Below, piece after piece: positions 49,591 through 58,487 of a DNA stretch of 64,000 nucleotides; position 1 is the first letter of the stretch; each line of letters begins with the position of its first letter. The notes under the pieces were generated by a model that saw only the letters and a program-made list of their open reading frames with translations, was not told the origin of the DNA and did not search any database. Made by a program: the position numbers and the translations under genes. This DNA is from Pelomonas parva (lineage in GTDB: Bacteria; Pseudomonadota; Gammaproteobacteria; Burkholderiales; Burkholderiaceae_C), in NCBI RefSeq assembly GCF_043555835.1, contig NZ_JBIGHV010000001.1, positions 62,001-126,000 on the forward strand, given 5' to 3'.

Positions 49591-51369
49591 TCAGGCCCGC
49601 AACCCCATGGCGGGTCGCCGTGCGGTGAAGCGCACCCGGCAGGCACCGCGCGGATGCAGTTCCAGCACCGTCAGCTCATTGCGGCCGGCCTTCAGCAGCG
49701 GCGCGGGCACGTAGAGCGCGGTCTGCGGGCCGCGTTCCCAGAAGCGGCCGAGGTTGAAGCCGTTGAGCCAGACCACGCCCTTGGCGCCTTCGGGCAACGA
49801 CAGGAAGCAGTCTCCGGGCTGCGCCACGTCGAAGCGCCCTCGGAAGAAGGTCGGCCCGGCCGCCTCTGGATGCGGCGCGAAGTCCAGCCGCGACAAGTCG
49901 TCCAGCGGCAACGGCCAGCTCTGCCAGCCGTGCAGCACGGTGTGCGTGCCCAGCCGCACGAGGCCGAGGAGGCCCTTGCGGTCCAGCAGCTTGGGGCCGT
50001 AGTTCACGCGGCCGAGGTTCTCGACCAGGATGTCCAGCGTCACCGGCCCCGGCGGCAAGGTCAGCGGCAGCGATAGCGGCCGGTTGCGCTCCAGCGTGCC
50101 CACCTCCACGCCGTTGACGAACACCTGCGCGCGGTCGTGCAGTTGGTCCAGGTGCAGCGTGGTCGGGCCGGGCGGATGCTTGAGCTGGGTGCGATACAGC
50201 ACGAAGCCGTAGTCCTGGCCAAGGCTTTCCATCGAGCGCGGCACGGGCGTTTGTCTTGGTGAAGACAGCAGCGCCAACGCGGCCAGCAGCGGCTGCGACT
50301 CGTCCAGCAGCAGCGGACCGCTCTCGAAGCGCGGCGCCGGCGGCGGCAAGTGCAGCGGCGGGAGGTCGACGTACTTGCCGATGACGTCGCGGAAGGCGTG
50401 GAACTTCGCCGTCGGCTGGCCGTCCTCGGACAGCGGCGCGTCGTAGTCGTAGCTGCCCACGGTGGGCTGGTAGGCACCGGTCTCCAGGTCCGTGTTGGCG
50501 CCGTTCATGAAGCCGAAGCTGGTGCCGCCGTGGAACATGAAGACATTCACCGACGCGCCGGCCGCCAGGACTTCGTCCAGTGCCTGCGCGGCATCGGCCG
50601 CGCTGCGCAGGTGCTGCGGCTCGCCCCAGTGGTCGAACCAGCCGCACCAGAACTCCATGCACATCAGCGGGCCGGTGGGCTGGTACTCACGCAGCTTGGC
50701 GAACTCAGCCTTAGCGCGCGAGCCGAAGTTGGCGGTCTTCAGCACGTTGGGGACCGTGCCGTGCGTCAGCATGAAGTCGGTCGCGCCGTCGGAGGTGAAC
50801 AGCAGCGTGCTGACGCCACGTTCGAGCAGCGCCTGCTCCAGCCAGCGCAGATAGGCCTGGTCGCTGCCGTAGCTGCCGTATTCGTTCTCCACCTGCATGG
50901 CGATGATGGGCCCGCCCTGCCCCACCTGCAGCGGCAGCAGGGGCGGCAACAGCGCGTCGAGGAAGCGCTCCACCGCGTCGAGGTAAGGCTGGTAGACGCA
51001 ACGCAGCGCCATCTCGGGGTCGGCCAGCAGCCAGGCCGGCAGGCCGCCGAACTCCCATTCGGCGCAGATGTAAGGCCCGGGCCGCACGATGACGTGCAGG
51101 CCCAGCGAGCCGGCCAGCCGCACGAAGGCTGGCAGGTCCAGGCCACCCGAGAAGTCGAACTCGCCGGGCCGCGGCTCGTGCAAGTTCCAGGCGACGTAGG
51201 TCTCGACGCAGTTCAAGCCCATGGCCTTGAGCTTGAGCAGGCGGTCCTCCCACTGCTCAGGCAGCACGCGGAAATAGTGCAGCGCGCCGGACAGCAGCCT
51301 GTGCGGGCGAGCGTCGAGGTGGAAGTCGTTGTCGACGACGGTGAAGGTGCTCATCGGAGAAGGGGTCAT
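49591..51369 (-). CDS. GH35 beta-galactosidase, cytoplasmic
   Basis: 592 residues. The barrel carries acid/base Glu163 (VENEYGSYG) and nucleophile Glu239 (MEFWCGWFDHWG), both typical of GH35, followed by beta-sandwich domains (to the C terminus). No signal peptide, so it acts on imported oligosaccharides. ATG 51369 overlaps the lyase stop by four bases; a second ATG at 51354 is possible but has no ribosome-binding site. GH35 enzymes remove terminal beta-galactose or related residues, which suggests that the polysaccharide handled by this locus carries them. Confidence 0.9.
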   Translation of the reverse strand: MTPSPMSTFTVVDNDFHLDARPHRLLSGALHYFRVLPEQWEDRLLKLKAMGLNCVETYVAWNLHEPRPGEFDFSGGLDLPAFVRLAGSLGLHVIVRPGPYICAEWEFGGLPAWLLADPEMALRCVYQPYLDAVERFLDALLPPLLPLQVGQGGPIIAMQVENEYGSYGSDQAYLRWLEQALLERGVSTLLFTSDGATDFMLTHGTVPNVLKTANFGSRAKAEFAKLREYQPTGPLMCMEFWCGWFDHWGEPQHLRSAADAAQALDEVLAAGASVNVFMFHGGTSFGFMNGANTDLETGAYQPTVGSYDYDAPLSEDGQPTAKFHAFRDVIGKYVDLPPLHLPPPAPRFESGPLLLDESQPLLAALALLSSPRQTPVPRSMESLGQDYGFVLYRTQLKHPPGPTTLHLDQLHDRAQVFVNGVEVGTLERNRPLSLPLTLPPGPVTLDILVENLGRVNYGPKLLDRKGLLGLVRLGTHTVLHGWQSWPLPLDDLSRLDFAPHPEAAGPTFFRGRFDVAQPGDCFLSLPEGAKGVVWLNGFNLGRFWERGPQTALYVPAPLLKAGRNELTVLELHPRGACRVRFTARRPAMGLRA

Positions 51370-54251
51370 GGCGTGACGATCAGCAGCACTGGCTTGTTGG
51401 CGCCGGCATTGCGCGAGGCGTACTGCACCCAGCCTGTGCTGCCGGCGTTGGCGGCGGCATCGACGAGGAAGGACACCAGCTTGTCGCCGCCCAGCGCGGT
51501 GACGACTTGCGCCGTCACGTCGATGTCCACATGGCTGCCCGGCACGACCGTCCAGCTGCCCAGCGGTGTCGATGCGGCCGGCTTGTTGTTCCACGTGAGG
51601 CCGGCTTCCGTCCACGCATCGCCGGCGGACAGGAAGGCCTGGTTGACGATGCCGGCCGCACCTGTCGCGGTCGCGTACAGACGCAGCGTGGCGCTGGACA
51701 CCGCGCCGGTGATGCCGTTCAGGTCGAACTTGACGAAGGTCTGGCGGTCATAGCCGGTGGCTTCCTTCTTCACGTCCAGCACGGTGGCCGCGCCGTAGTT
51801 GGTGTCGGCGTAGCTGCCGCTACGCACATGCGCGTCGGCAGCCGCCTCGCACGGCGTCAGCGTGCCGAGCTGCAGTCTGGCCGTGTACGTCTTGCCGGCC
51901 GACGCATTGACATTGACGCGGAGCTTGATGGTGGGCGCCAGCCGCAGCACGGTCACGCCGGCATCCGCCGCGATCAGCCGCGTGGCGGCGCGGTGGACCT
52001 CGATGACGATGCTGCCGGTGTTCAGCTGCGTCGGGTCGGCGATGCCGATGTGCAGCTCGCGGGCTGCGTTCTCCAGCATCGTGACCGAGGCCTTTTTGTC
52101 GCTGCTGATGACGGGCGAGCCGGCGTCGCTGACGGTCTTGGCCGCGTCGTTCCAGAAGTTGACGCCGACGAGCTTGAGGCTCGCATCCTTGGCCGCATGG
52201 GCTTCGGCCGAGTTCTCCAGGATGGTGATGGTCGGCGCGGCCGCGTAGCTGGCCAACTGCACGGCGCTGACGTTGGGCAGCACGACATAGGCATAGCCCG
52301 ACGCCGTCGGGTTGACACCATGCGGGACAGCCAGGCTCAGGTAGTGGCGTGTGATGGTGTCGGTGCTGCCGCCGTTGTCGATCTGGGACTGGCTGCCGGT
52401 GCGGGCCTCGCGCTTGCCGTCCAGCGTGGCGGTGAAGGGGAAGTGGTAGCCGATGTCCGCGCCCGCCACGCTGCCGGCCAGGTGGGCCCAGCTGACGCCG
52501 CTGATGCGCTCGGCCCAGCCCGTCGCCGTGGACCTGGCGCTGCCGTTGACGGCCAGGGCGTTGCTGCCGCCTGCGTTGAGCTTGCGGTTCTCGACGATGG
52601 TCTCAACGTTGCGGCCATCGGTCGTCGCGATGCCCGAGCCCAGCGCGACGATGCGGTCACCGAAGACGAACCACGATTTTTTGCCCTGCAGCGTGGAGCC
52701 GGTGCCGCCGGAGGTTGCGAACTGCATGCCGCTGGACAGGTGCTGGTCGCCCACCGTGCTGCCGCCCACCCAGCTGTTGGGGTTGGGGTAGCTCTTGAAG
52801 CTGACCAGCGTGCCGGCCGAACCGTCCGTCGTGGTGCCGGGGAGGCGGAAGGAGTCGACGGTGGGCCAGAAGCCATCGGAGAACTGGGTCTGGTCGGCGT
52901 TATAGAGCGTGGTCATGCCCAGCCCGGTGAACCAGCCCTTCTTGTTGTTGCCGTTGCCGTATTCGAAGGTGGCGATGCGGCTGGACGACAGGCTCAAGCC
53001 CCAGGCATAACCGGGCGCCAGCTTCAGGCCGCGGTCCATGCTGGCGTAGAAGCGCGCGCTGTCGAGCGCGGCTGTCGGCGTGATGGCACTGTTGGCCATC
53101 ACCGCCTTGATGCGGACGATGTCGGGCAGGCGCAGCTCGGCGTAGTAGTTCGCGAAGCTGGTGTCGCGCTGCACCTGGCCCTTGACGATGCCTTGCAGCA
53201 GCGTGGCCTGCGCGGCCGGCGCGCCCTGGGCCAGCATGGCCAGCGTCGCGACGATGGCGCGGCCGCTGAGGTGGTCGCTGGTGGCCGGGAAGCTGATGCT
53301 GCGCCCGCGCAGCATGTCCATCATGGCGCCCTGGTAGAGGAAGGGCTGGAAGGAATCGCTGACCCAGCGATAGACGTTGCCGGCATTGGCGTCCGTGATG
53401 GGCCAGCTGGAGCCGTTCAGCAGATAGAACAGCTTGGCGACGCCCGACAGCAGCACCGCGCCATAGCTGCCGGCATAGGGCACGTTGTAGTGCTGGATGA
53501 AGGAGCCGTCGACATAGAAGCCGTCGCTGCTGGTCACATAGGGGTAGACCTGGTTCATCGCGTCGCGGCCCTGCACCATCTTGGCTGCGGACTTGCCCAG
53601 CACGCCGCGCACGACGACGACGAGGGCCTTGTCCAGCCGGTTCGCGCCCGTGGCCACGGCGTTGTAGAAGGTAAAGACCGTGGGGTCGCCGCAGAAGCGG
53701 TCCACCGCGCGGATATAGCTGGCGCGCTGCGTGGCGGTGAGCTGCGCATGCATCAGGGCCATCGCGTCCAGCAGCGCCTGCGGCGTGCCGATCTCCCAGT
53801 CCCACCAGTTGCCATAGGGTGTCTTGTTCTCGTGGTAGCGCTGGGCGTAGAGCCAGTCCAGCCCGCTGACGACGTCGGCGGCCAGCGCGGCGTTGCCCTG
53901 CAGCGCCGAGCCGGCGGTGGCGTAGGCCAGCGCCATCGTCCGCAGGCGCTGGTAGGCGTAGCTGATGTGCGCGGACGTGGTGGTGGAGGCCGTGTCATCC
54001 CACAGCGTCGTGCGGCCGGGCTCCTTGCGCATGCCGTCCCAGTGCAGCTGCGCGTTGCTCGTGATGAAGCCGACCTGGGCGGCGATGTCCGCGTCAGCGG
54101 TGTTGACGCTGCCGCCGGTGAGGTGCGTCACCCACTTGCCGCGCAGGTCGTCGTACTCATCGGCGCGCACCAGGCCCGCGGCGCACAGCATGAAGAAGAA
54201 GCAGGCGAGCAGCCGCATTGCGTGCGACAGCCCTTGCAGTCGTGAAGTCAT
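51366..54251 (-). CDS. PL8 polysaccharide lyase with C-terminal DNRLRE/CBM96-like domain
   Basis: 961-residue exported lyase. The signal peptide ends at VRA (30); Met12 is an alternative start. The alpha-helical toroid has NWWDWEIG (148-155) and the catalytic set Asn204 (TGANR), His254 and Tyr263 (IQHYNVPYAGSYG), with the same His-Tyr spacing as pneumococcal hyaluronate lyase. The super-sandwich domains follow. Residues about 801-961 (ADAHVRSGSYADTNYG...) form a DNRLRE-type domain, probably carbohydrate-binding. PL8 covers hyaluronate, chondroitin AC and xanthan lyases; which one cannot be decided here. AGGAG precedes ATG 54251. Confidence 0.9.
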   Translation of the reverse strand: MTSRLQGLSHAMRLLACFFFMLCAAGLVRADEYDDLRGKWVTHLTGGSVNTADADIAAQVGFITSNAQLHWDGMRKEPGRTTLWDDTASTTTSAHISYAYQRLRTMALAYATAGSALQGNAALAADVVSGLDWLYAQRYHENKTPYGNWWDWEIGTPQALLDAMALMHAQLTATQRASYIRAVDRFCGDPTVFTFYNAVATGANRLDKALVVVVRGVLGKSAAKMVQGRDAMNQVYPYVTSSDGFYVDGSFIQHYNVPYAGSYGAVLLSGVAKLFYLLNGSSWPITDANAGNVYRWVSDSFQPFLYQGAMMDMLRGRSISFPATSDHLSGRAIVATLAMLAQGAPAAQATLLQGIVKGQVQRDTSFANYYAELRLPDIVRIKAVMANSAITPTAALDSARFYASMDRGLKLAPGYAWGLSLSSSRIATFEYGNGNNKKGWFTGLGMTTLYNADQTQFSDGFWPTVDSFRLPGTTTDGSAGTLVSFKSYPNPNSWVGGSTVGDQHLSSGMQFATSGGTGSTLQGKKSWFVFGDRIVALGSGIATTDGRNVETIVENRKLNAGGSNALAVNGSARSTATGWAERISGVSWAHLAGSVAGADIGYHFPFTATLDGKREARTGSQSQIDNGGSTDTITRHYLSLAVPHGVNPTASGYAYVVLPNVSAVQLASYAAAPTITILENSAEAHAAKDASLKLVGVNFWNDAAKTVSDAGSPVISSDKKASVTMLENAARELHIGIADPTQLNTGSIVIEVHRAATRLIAADAGVTVLRLAPTIKLRVNVNASAGKTYTARLQLGTLTPCEAAADAHVRSGSYADTNYGAATVLDVKKEATGYDRQTFVKFDLNGITGAVSSATLRLYATATGAAGIVNQAFLSAGDAWTEAGLTWNNKPAASTPLGSWTVVPGSHVDIDVTAQVVTALGGDKLVSFLVDAAANAGSTGWVQYASRNAGANKPVLLIVTP

Positions 54252-54300
54252 GGCGATGGCTCCTGTCGTTGACATGGATGGACCGAAGGCGATGAGAAGC

Positions 54301-54322
54301 AAACAGCCCCCGCGACGGGGGC
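54301..54322 (-). terminator. Terminator-like hairpin after the second TonB-dependent receptor
   Basis: A perfect seven-base GCCCCCG/CGGGGGC stem with a three-base loop, followed on the minus strand by TGTTTGCTT. The T-tract is interrupted, so termination is probably partial. It separates the receptor from the lyase gene. Confidence 0.6.
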
Positions 54323-54331
54323 CTGGCCAGC

Positions 54332-57181
54332 TCAATACTTGTAGCGAAGGCCGACGTAGACCTGGCGGCCGCTGTTGTAGAGCGCCGTGGTCTGCTCGGG
54401 CAGCGACGCATTCGTCGGCACCTTGTTGAAGTAGCGCAGCGTCGGGCTGTTCAGGTTCAGGCCTTCGACGCTGAGCGTCAGCGCGTCCGTCAGCTTGACG
54501 CCGAACGACGCGTTCACCGTGCCGCTGGCCGCCGCATAGCTCTGCTGCGCGCCGTACAGACCGATGCGGATCTCGCTGCGGTGGGCGTAGGCGATGCGGG
54601 CGTTGAAGCGCTCGTCCTCGTAGTAGGCGCCGAGGTTGTAGGTGTGGCGGGCGGCGCCCATGATGGGGTTGCCGTTGGCTTCCTTGGCGTCGGCGAACGT
54701 GTAGTTCGCGTTGGCGCCAAAGCCGCCCCACAGCGGTTGCTCCCAGCCCAGCTCGATGCCCTTGGACTTGCCCGTCACCGAGATCGGCTGGCTGACGGTC
54801 GTGTCCATGAAGGCAGGCTTCAACACGCCGGTGACCGGGTCCTTGGCCGCCGTGTTGAACAGGTATTGCACCGAGCTGCCGGCGCCGATCAGCGAGTCGA
54901 AGTCGATGACGAAGACCTGGGCCGACAGCAGAGAACGCGGCTGGAAGTACCACTCAACGCCGAGGTTGTAGTTCTTGGCGACCACCGGGTCCAGCTTCGG
55001 ATTGCCGCCCGACGCGGTGGACACCGGCGTGGACGCGGGGTTGTACTGGAAGTTGCCGATGGCCGTACCCAAGGCGCTGTACTCGGGGCGTGACATCGTC
55101 TTGGCCACGGCCGCGCGCACAGTCAGGTTCTTGCTGACGTCGAACACCAGGCTGGCGCTGGGCAGCAGCTCGCTGCCCTTGCTGTCGGTGGTCATCGTGA
55201 AGAAGTTGCCGAAGCGCGAGCCGGTCGTCAGCGTGGCGCCGGTGGGCACAAAGGCCGCGCACTCGCTGGCCTGCAGCGCGCTGCCATAGGTGATGAGCGT
55301 GCCGTCCGCCGCGCGGCTGCCCGCGGCGCCGCAGGACAGGCCGGTGTTGGTCGTCACGCTGGTGTTCGTCTTCACGTAGCGCAGGCCGACATTGCCGCGC
55401 CACGCGTCACCGCTGAGCTTGGCCATCAGGTAGAGCGCCTGGCTCTTCTCGCCGACGCGGAAGGGGCCGGAGGCCGGGCGGTTGAAGACCGGGTCGTTGC
55501 TGAGGTTGGCCTCGCTCCATTGCGCGATGGTGGACGGCGACAGCGACGGCACGTAGCCCGCCAGGCCGCCGGCACCATCGCCGAGGCTGGCGCCGAAGTC
55601 CGACGGCAACGTCTTGCCGTCCCAGGCGATCTGCGGCAGGCCGCCGTCGACCTGGCCCGTGCCGGCGGCATTCATCGGCCAGCCGGTCTTCAGCGGCCGG
55701 TAGGCCTGGCGCAGATGGTCGGCGCCGCGCCAGCCGAACTTGAGGCTGTTCAGCGCGCCGCTGTCGAAGCTCCATTCACCGTCGAGCTGCGCGAAGTCCT
55801 CGCGGTCGACGCTGCTGGCCAGCGTGTGGTTGTGGTCGCTGCGGATGAAGTTCCAGTTGCTCGCCGACAGGCCGTTCGGCAGGCTGATGCTGGTGGCGCC
55901 CGACTCGTTGCCCAGCGCATAGGCCTGGGTCACGCCGCGGAAGCTCATGTAGTGCTCGTAGAAGTCGGCCTTGCCCTCGGCCTTGGTCGTGCCGACGAGG
56001 CCATTGACCGACAGCTGCTCGCTGGCCTTGAGCTTGAAGTCGGCCGTGTAGTAATTCGTCTTCACCGCCGCGCCGGGGTTGTAGGTGGCCTGCAGGTTGT
56101 TGCCGTTGTTGGTCGTGTTGGCGAAGGTGCCGCCGGTCAGCACGCCGTTGCTGATGACCGCGCCGGTCGGCACGACTTTGCTGTTCAGGCTGTTGGCGAA
56201 GTCGGTGTTGAAGACCTGCCGGTGGTAGCTCGCGTCCAGCTGGGACATGAAGGCCTCGGCGCCCAGCGTCAGGTCGTCGCTGGCCTTCCACTGCACGCCC
56301 AGCACGCCGCCGCGACGCTTGCGCTCCTGCTCGAACAGCTGCGTCGCCACGTTGGTGACGAAGGTGGTGCCCACCGGCACGGCCGCATTGGCCTGCGCGG
56401 CGGTGGCGATGCCGTAGCTGCGCGTCTGGCCGTCGCGGCGCACGTGGCGGCGCTCGTCGAAGAACTGGCCCATCACGCCTAAGGTGTTGCCCGCGTTCTT
56501 CCAATTCACCAGGGCGGACAGCTGCGGGTCGGTCTTGCCGGCGCGGTCGCTGTAGACGGCCTGCAGGCCAATCTCGGCCGTGAAGGGCTTCTTGAAGTCG
56601 AGCGGGCGCCTGGTGATGATGTCGATGGAGCCGGCCACGCCGCCCTCGATGTCGTCGGCCTGGGCGCTCTTGTGCACGACGACCTGGCTGACCAGCTCCG
56701 ACGGCAGCAGCAGGAAGCTGACGCTGCGCGCCGAGCCGCTGGTGTTGGGGCCGGCGCCGCCGGCAATCATGTCGCCGTAGTCCCAGTCGGCCGACGCGAC
56801 CGAGTGGCCGTTCAGCGTCACCAGCGACAGGCTGGGGCTGGTGCCGCGCATGCTGACGCGGTCGTTCTCGTCATAGCCGCCGTTGCCACCGGTGCCGGTG
56901 GCGGTGTTGATGCCGGGCAGGCGCTGCAGCGCGTCGGCCACGTTCTTGTCGGGCATCTTGCCGATGTCCTCGGCGCTGATGACCTCCGTCACGCCGTCGG
57001 CGTAGCGCTTGCTCGCCAGCGACTTGTCCTTGGCGGCGCGGATGCCGGTGACGAGCACGGTCTCCAGCTTGTTGTTGTCGGCGTCGGCGGGCGCGGCCGT
57101 CTGGGCCTGGGCGGCGCCCATCAGCAGCGTGAAGACGGCCAGGGCCGTGGGGCGCAGGGAGAGGCAGGAGGTCGATCGCAT
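54332..57181 (-). CDS. TonB-dependent receptor for the uronic-acid polysaccharide locus
   Basis: 949 residues. Signal peptide (LMGAAQAQ, about 26), TonB box ETVLV (40-44), plug (ISAEDIGKMPDKNVADALQRLPG) and a barrel ending in aromatic RYKY. ATG 57181 has GGAG seven bases upstream; the long open frame to 58207 is read-through of the GH88 gene. It lies between GH88 and the PL8 lyase on the same strand, so it should import lyase products or polysaccharide fragments across the outer membrane. Confidence 0.92.
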   Translation of the reverse strand: MRSTSCLSLRPTALAVFTLLMGAAQAQTAAPADADNNKLETVLVTGIRAAKDKSLASKRYADGVTEVISAEDIGKMPDKNVADALQRLPGINTATGTGGNGGYDENDRVSMRGTSPSLSLVTLNGHSVASADWDYGDMIAGGAGPNTSGSARSVSFLLLPSELVSQVVVHKSAQADDIEGGVAGSIDIITRRPLDFKKPFTAEIGLQAVYSDRAGKTDPQLSALVNWKNAGNTLGVMGQFFDERRHVRRDGQTRSYGIATAAQANAAVPVGTTFVTNVATQLFEQERKRRGGVLGVQWKASDDLTLGAEAFMSQLDASYHRQVFNTDFANSLNSKVVPTGAVISNGVLTGGTFANTTNNGNNLQATYNPGAAVKTNYYTADFKLKASEQLSVNGLVGTTKAEGKADFYEHYMSFRGVTQAYALGNESGATSISLPNGLSASNWNFIRSDHNHTLASSVDREDFAQLDGEWSFDSGALNSLKFGWRGADHLRQAYRPLKTGWPMNAAGTGQVDGGLPQIAWDGKTLPSDFGASLGDGAGGLAGYVPSLSPSTIAQWSEANLSNDPVFNRPASGPFRVGEKSQALYLMAKLSGDAWRGNVGLRYVKTNTSVTTNTGLSCGAAGSRAADGTLITYGSALQASECAAFVPTGATLTTGSRFGNFFTMTTDSKGSELLPSASLVFDVSKNLTVRAAVAKTMSRPEYSALGTAIGNFQYNPASTPVSTASGGNPKLDPVVAKNYNLGVEWYFQPRSLLSAQVFVIDFDSLIGAGSSVQYLFNTAAKDPVTGVLKPAFMDTTVSQPISVTGKSKGIELGWEQPLWGGFGANANYTFADAKEANGNPIMGAARHTYNLGAYYEDERFNARIAYAHRSEIRIGLYGAQQSYAAASGTVNASFGVKLTDALTLSVEGLNLNSPTLRYFNKVPTNASLPEQTTALYNSGRQVYVGLRYKY

Positions 57182-57228
57182 GGTGTGGCTCCGAATGATG
57201 AGGGTTTCGAGTGGTGCGGCGCTGGCTG

Positions 57229-58386
57229 TTAGCCGCCCGGGTGCCAGAAGGGAGCCCAGCCCCGCGCTCGGCGGGCCAGGGCTTCGAGAAAGAAGAAGTC
57301 GCCCCACAGGCAGGCCTCGTCGACGCCGAGGCTCTCGGGCTTGCTGTAGACGCTGTGCAGCAGCAGCGCGTTGCTGCCCGCCGTGCGCCAACCGGCGCAG
57401 TGCTGCAGCAGGCCGGCGAGCAGGCGGTCGGCCTGCTGCAGGTAGTAGGCGGCGCGGTCGGCCTGGCCTTCGGCCTGCAGCAGCTCGGCGATCTCGATGA
57501 GGCCGCTGGCCGCGATGGCGCTGGCGGAGCTGTCCCAGGGTTCGCCGGGGTCGGCGGCCAGGCTCAGGTCCCAGCAGGCGACGCCGTGTTCCGGCAGGCC
57601 GGCCAGGAAGCGCCGCGCCAGCCGCTCGGCAGTCTGCAAGAAACCGTGGCTCGGTGCCCAGCGGTGGTTGAGCGCGAAGCCGTACAGCCCCCAGGCCTGA
57701 CCGCGCGCCCAGCAGGAGTCGTGCGAGGCGCCCTGGGCCGTCGTGCCGTGCAGCGGCGCGCCGGTCTCGGGGTCGAAGTGGAAGGTGTGGAAGCTCGTGT
57801 CGTCGCCGCGCACGAGGTGCTGCTGCGAGCGCAGCGCATGGCTGAGGGCCGCTTCGCGAAAGCGTCCGTCGCCGCTTTGAGTGCTCGCCCAATGCAGCAA
57901 CGGCAGGTTCAGCAGGCAGTCGATGATGATGCGGCCACGTTGCGACGGCTCGTCCAGCCGGCCCCAGGCCTGGATGACGCCGGCCTTGGGCAGGTAGCGC
58001 GTCATCAGCAGCTGGGCGGCCTGCAGCGCGGTGTCGGTCGCATCCACGCCGCTGCGCCCGGCTGCAATGCACGACGGCATGAACAGGAAGCCCAGGTCGT
58101 GGTGGTCGACGACGTAGCGCTTCTCCAGCCGCTCGGCATAACCCGGCAGCTGCGCGCGTGCTGCGGCTGCGAAGTGCGGCTCTTCGCTCAGCTCGTGCGC
58201 CATCCACAGCAGGCCGGTCCAGAAACCGGCCGTCCAGCTGCCATTGGCACCGAGCGGCGCGTCGGCCCAGCAGGACGGCCGGAAGCGGTTGGCCTCGCTG
58301 GTGTCGCCAGGGAAGTGGTCGCCCAGCTGCGCCAGGCAGCGGCCCAACTGCGCGCAGGCGTCCTGGATCTCGCTGGCCATCACCAC
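57229..58386 (-). CDS. GH88 unsaturated glucuronyl hydrolase
   Basis: 385 residues, cytoplasmic (no signal peptide). It hydrates and thereby removes the 4,5-unsaturated uronic acid that PL lyases leave at non-reducing ends. Key aspartates Asp97 (DHHDLGF) and Asp156 (IIIDCLLNLPLL) correspond to those of Bacillus UGL. First gene of GH88-TBDR-PL8-GH35. A LacI-type operator (58424-58435) lies 38 bases upstream. Met3 is an alternative start. Confidence 0.92.
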   Translation of the reverse strand: MVMASEIQDACAQLGRCLAQLGDHFPGDTSEANRFRPSCWADAPLGANGSWTAGFWTGLLWMAHELSEEPHFAAAARAQLPGYAERLEKRYVVDHHDLGFLFMPSCIAAGRSGVDATDTALQAAQLLMTRYLPKAGVIQAWGRLDEPSQRGRIIIDCLLNLPLLHWASTQSGDGRFREAALSHALRSQQHLVRGDDTSFHTFHFDPETGAPLHGTTAQGASHDSCWARGQAWGLYGFALNHRWAPSHGFLQTAERLARRFLAGLPEHGVACWDLSLAADPGEPWDSSASAIAASGLIEIAELLQAEGQADRAAYYLQQADRLLAGLLQHCAGWRTAGSNALLLHSVYSKPESLGVDEACLWGDFFFLEALARRARGWAPFWHPGG

Positions 58387-58423
58387 GCCGCGCCTCGCTT
58401 GTGTGAACTACTGTTATTCATAG

Positions 58424-58435
58424 GTTAACGTCAAC
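58424..58435. promoter_or_regulatory. LacI-type operator upstream of GH88
   Basis: GTTAACGTCAAC with a central CG, overlapping a possible -35 (TTGACG, minus strand). It shares GTTAACGT with the site at 60960-60971 next to the lacI-family gene. Confidence 0.65.
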
Positions 58436-58446
58436 ATATCCGGTGC

Positions 58447-58478
58447 AAAAAAAACGGCCACGGGCCCGGCCGCGGCCG
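58447..58478 (-). terminator. Intrinsic terminator after the MFS gene
   Basis: A GC-rich stem (outer CGGCC/GGCCG arms) followed on the minus strand by eight T residues. It separates the lacI-MFS unit from the GH88 operon. Confidence 0.8.
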
Positions 58479-58487
58479 CAAAGGAGA

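Noticed and set aside
54252..54953. N-terminal extension of the PL8 lyase to 54953
   Set aside because: It overlaps the receptor gene in another frame; the signal peptide and AGGAG support ATG 54251.
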